Of a stretch of DNA of 64,000 nt, positions 63,068 through 64,000 are shown one piece after another (position 1 is the stretch's first letter; the number at the start of each line of letters is the position of its first letter). The notes below the pieces were generated by a model. That model was not told where the DNA came from. It worked only from the letters and a program-made list of their open reading frames with translations, and ran no database searches. The translations under genes and the position numbers were made by a program. The stretch spans positions 27,150-91,149 of IMG/VR virus record IMGVR_UViG_3300021962_000058. The stretch is one strand, 5' to 3'. Source of the stretch: a virus.

Positions 63068-63574
63068 ATGTCAGAAAACTTTGAGAGCACTTACGAAAGT
63101 TCAATCCCTAATCAAGATTTCTGGGAGGAAGATGGTATTAGTTTAACTGGAAATCCTTATGCCTCACCAGATACAATCATCTTTGGATCACGACTTCCTG
63201 GTGGTCTTGGTGAAGATCATCTATCATTGAATATGCCTTCCACTTTTAATTTGAAAATGCCCGAAGATACAAATAAAAACGGTTTCTGGAAATATGAAGA
63301 AGATAAAACTCTGAAAGCAGTAGAAGAATACCTTTCTAGTACTTATCATTCTCATTACACTTCTGAACAATCTAAAACTCAAACTCTTGATTTGATTGAG
63401 AGTATTGGTGATGCAGAAGCATTTACTCGTTCAAATGCTATCAAATATCTCTCGCGCTTTGGTAAGAAGAATGGTAAATCTAAGATGGACATTCTGAAAG
63501 CAATCCACTATTGTGTTCTTCTTTATCACTTTGCTGGTCTGCACAAGAATAATTCCAACAACTATCCTTATTGA
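63068..63574 (+). CDS. DUF3310-domain protein, 168 aa
   Basis: The C-terminal half carries the DUF3310 pattern: HYTSEQSKTQTLDLIESIGD, then AEAFTRSNAIKYLSRFGKKN and KMDILKAIHYCVLLYH. This family includes T7 gp1.7-type nucleotide kinases; whether this member phosphorylates nucleotides is not shown. The N-terminal ~85 residues are unrelated and acidic (ENFESTYESSIPNQDFWEED, then Gly-rich). It lies after the cobS terminator and ends 2 bases before the sliding clamp ATG. No clear promoter is seen, though a weak TACTAT is upstream. Confidence 0.8.
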   Translation: MSENFESTYESSIPNQDFWEEDGISLTGNPYASPDTIIFGSRLPGGLGEDHLSLNMPSTFNLKMPEDTNKNGFWKYEEDKTLKAVEEYLSSTYHSHYTSEQSKTQTLDLIESIGDAEAFTRSNAIKYLSRFGKKNGKSKMDILKAIHYCVLLYHFAGLHKNNSNNYPY

Positions 63575-63576
63575 TT

Positions 63577-64000
63577 ATGAAACTCCAAGATAAAACTATG
63601 AAACTTTCTGATAATACTCTTGTTATTCTTAAAAACTTTGCGGGAATCAATAATTCTATTCTTGTGAAAGAGGGTAACAAACTTCGTACTATTTCTGTTG
63701 CAAAGAACATCCTTGCAGAAGCGGATATTACGGAAGAGTTTCCTCGTGACTTTGCCATTTATGATCTGAACCAGTTTCTGAATGGTCTTGGTTTGCACCA
63801 AGATCCTGATCTTGATTTTACTGAGCAGTCTTATCTCAGCATCAAAGAGGGTAAGCGTCGGGTGAAGTATTTCTATGCTGATCCTAATGTGATTATTTCA
63901 CCCCCTGATAAGGAGATTCAACTTCCTTCGGCAGATGTTTGTTTCCAACTGGACAGCACTTCTCTTGAAAAACTTGTCAAGGCAGCAGCAGTGTATCAAC
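63577..64000 (+). CDS. gp45: sliding clamp gp45 (3' truncated by window edge)
   Basis: The frame starting at 63577 (or the in-frame ATG at 63598, which gives MKLSDNTLVILKNFAGIN as in T4 gp45) runs off the window. Diagnostic stretches are LVILKNFAGINNSILVKEGN, FAIYDLNQFLNGLG and DPNVIISPPDKEIQLPSADV. The clamp encircles DNA for the phage polymerase and also activates late transcription with gp33 and gp55. The visible part is about 140 residues; T4 gp45 is 228 aa. The start at 63598 fits the T4 N-terminus best, so 63577 may be an over-extension. Confidence 0.9.
   Translation, partial: MKLQDKTMKLSDNTLVILKNFAGINNSILVKEGNKLRTISVAKNILAEADITEEFPRDFAIYDLNQFLNGLGLHQDPDLDFTEQSYLSIKEGKRRVKYFYADPNVIISPPDKEIQLPSADVCFQLDSTSLEKLVKAAAVYQ

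Noticed and set aside
1-64000. tRNA genes, introns, integrase, photosynthesis genes (psbA, hli)
   Set aside because: I looked for cloverleaf-like ends (GGTTC-type arms) and for characteristic protein motifs and saw none; a covariance search could still find a degenerate tRNA.

Overview
The window is a block of a T4-like myovirus genome, most likely a marine cyanophage infecting Synechococcus or Prochlorococcus. All genes I can support lie on the + strand. They are tightly packed, often with TAATG or ATGA stop/start overlaps, and follow T4 structural order: gp25-gp6-(gp7/gp10 zone)-gp8-gp13-gp14-gp15-gp16-gp17-gp18-gp19-gp20-(gp67-like)-gp21-gp22-gp23-gp3-uvsY-uvsW-gp55-gp47-gp46, with gp45 entering at the right edge. 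Cyanophage character comes from speD, a cobS-type AAA+ gene, a DUF3110-like gene between gp47 and gp46 (a cyanobacterial family), and giant AT-rich baseplate genes. I saw no tRNA, rRNA, CRISPR array, integrase or photosynthesis gene.

Layout: 1-2.4 kb holds small unknown genes, a GT-A glycosyltransferase-like gene and speD. 2.4-29.5 kb is the baseplate and fibre block: gp25, gp6, a 4167-residue YHYH-containing protein, gp8, a 2607-residue DUF4815-like protein, and a tail-fibre-like protein among small linker genes. 29.5-33 kb is neck, tail terminator and small terminase. 33-36.7 kb carries a modular Cys-rich protein, a small protein with a capsid-targeting-like N-terminus and a 444-aa likely structural protein. 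36.7-39.2 kb is an HNH homing endonuclease, large terminase and a zinc-finger protein. 39.2-47.5 kb is sheath, tube, portal, prohead core, protease, scaffold and major capsid protein. 47.5-50.3 kb has a GIY-YIG endonuclease, small accessory proteins including an RlpA-like domain protein, gp3 and uvsY. 50.3-56 kb is recombination and late-transcription genes. 56-59.6 kb has three proteins sharing an N-terminal motif. 59.6-64 kb has a metallopeptidase/VWA protein, the cobS-type AAA+ ATPase, a DUF3310 protein and the clamp.

Regulation: T4-type late promoter motifs (nATAAATA, often TATAAATA) sit about 13-30 bases before many start codons, and the gp55 late sigma factor that should read them is encoded here. 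Sigma70-like elements (TATAAT) precede gp55, the VWA gene and the cobS gene. Intrinsic terminators follow gp23, uvsY and several 3' genes.

The observations I rate highest are: (1) a set of proteins with short N-termini matching the gp21 prohead-protease consensus ((L/I)xE before A/G/S), several also sharing an 'EGYA...MSxxW' helical motif, which I infer to be a family of capsid-internal, possibly injected proteins; (2) a repeated regulatory cassette (CAAACTGGCAC, hairpin, TATAAT) before the VWA/peptidase and AAA+ genes; (3) a GxGY beta-repeat spread over four virion proteins including the neck protein; (4) a recent 67-residue tandem duplication inside the 2607-residue protein.
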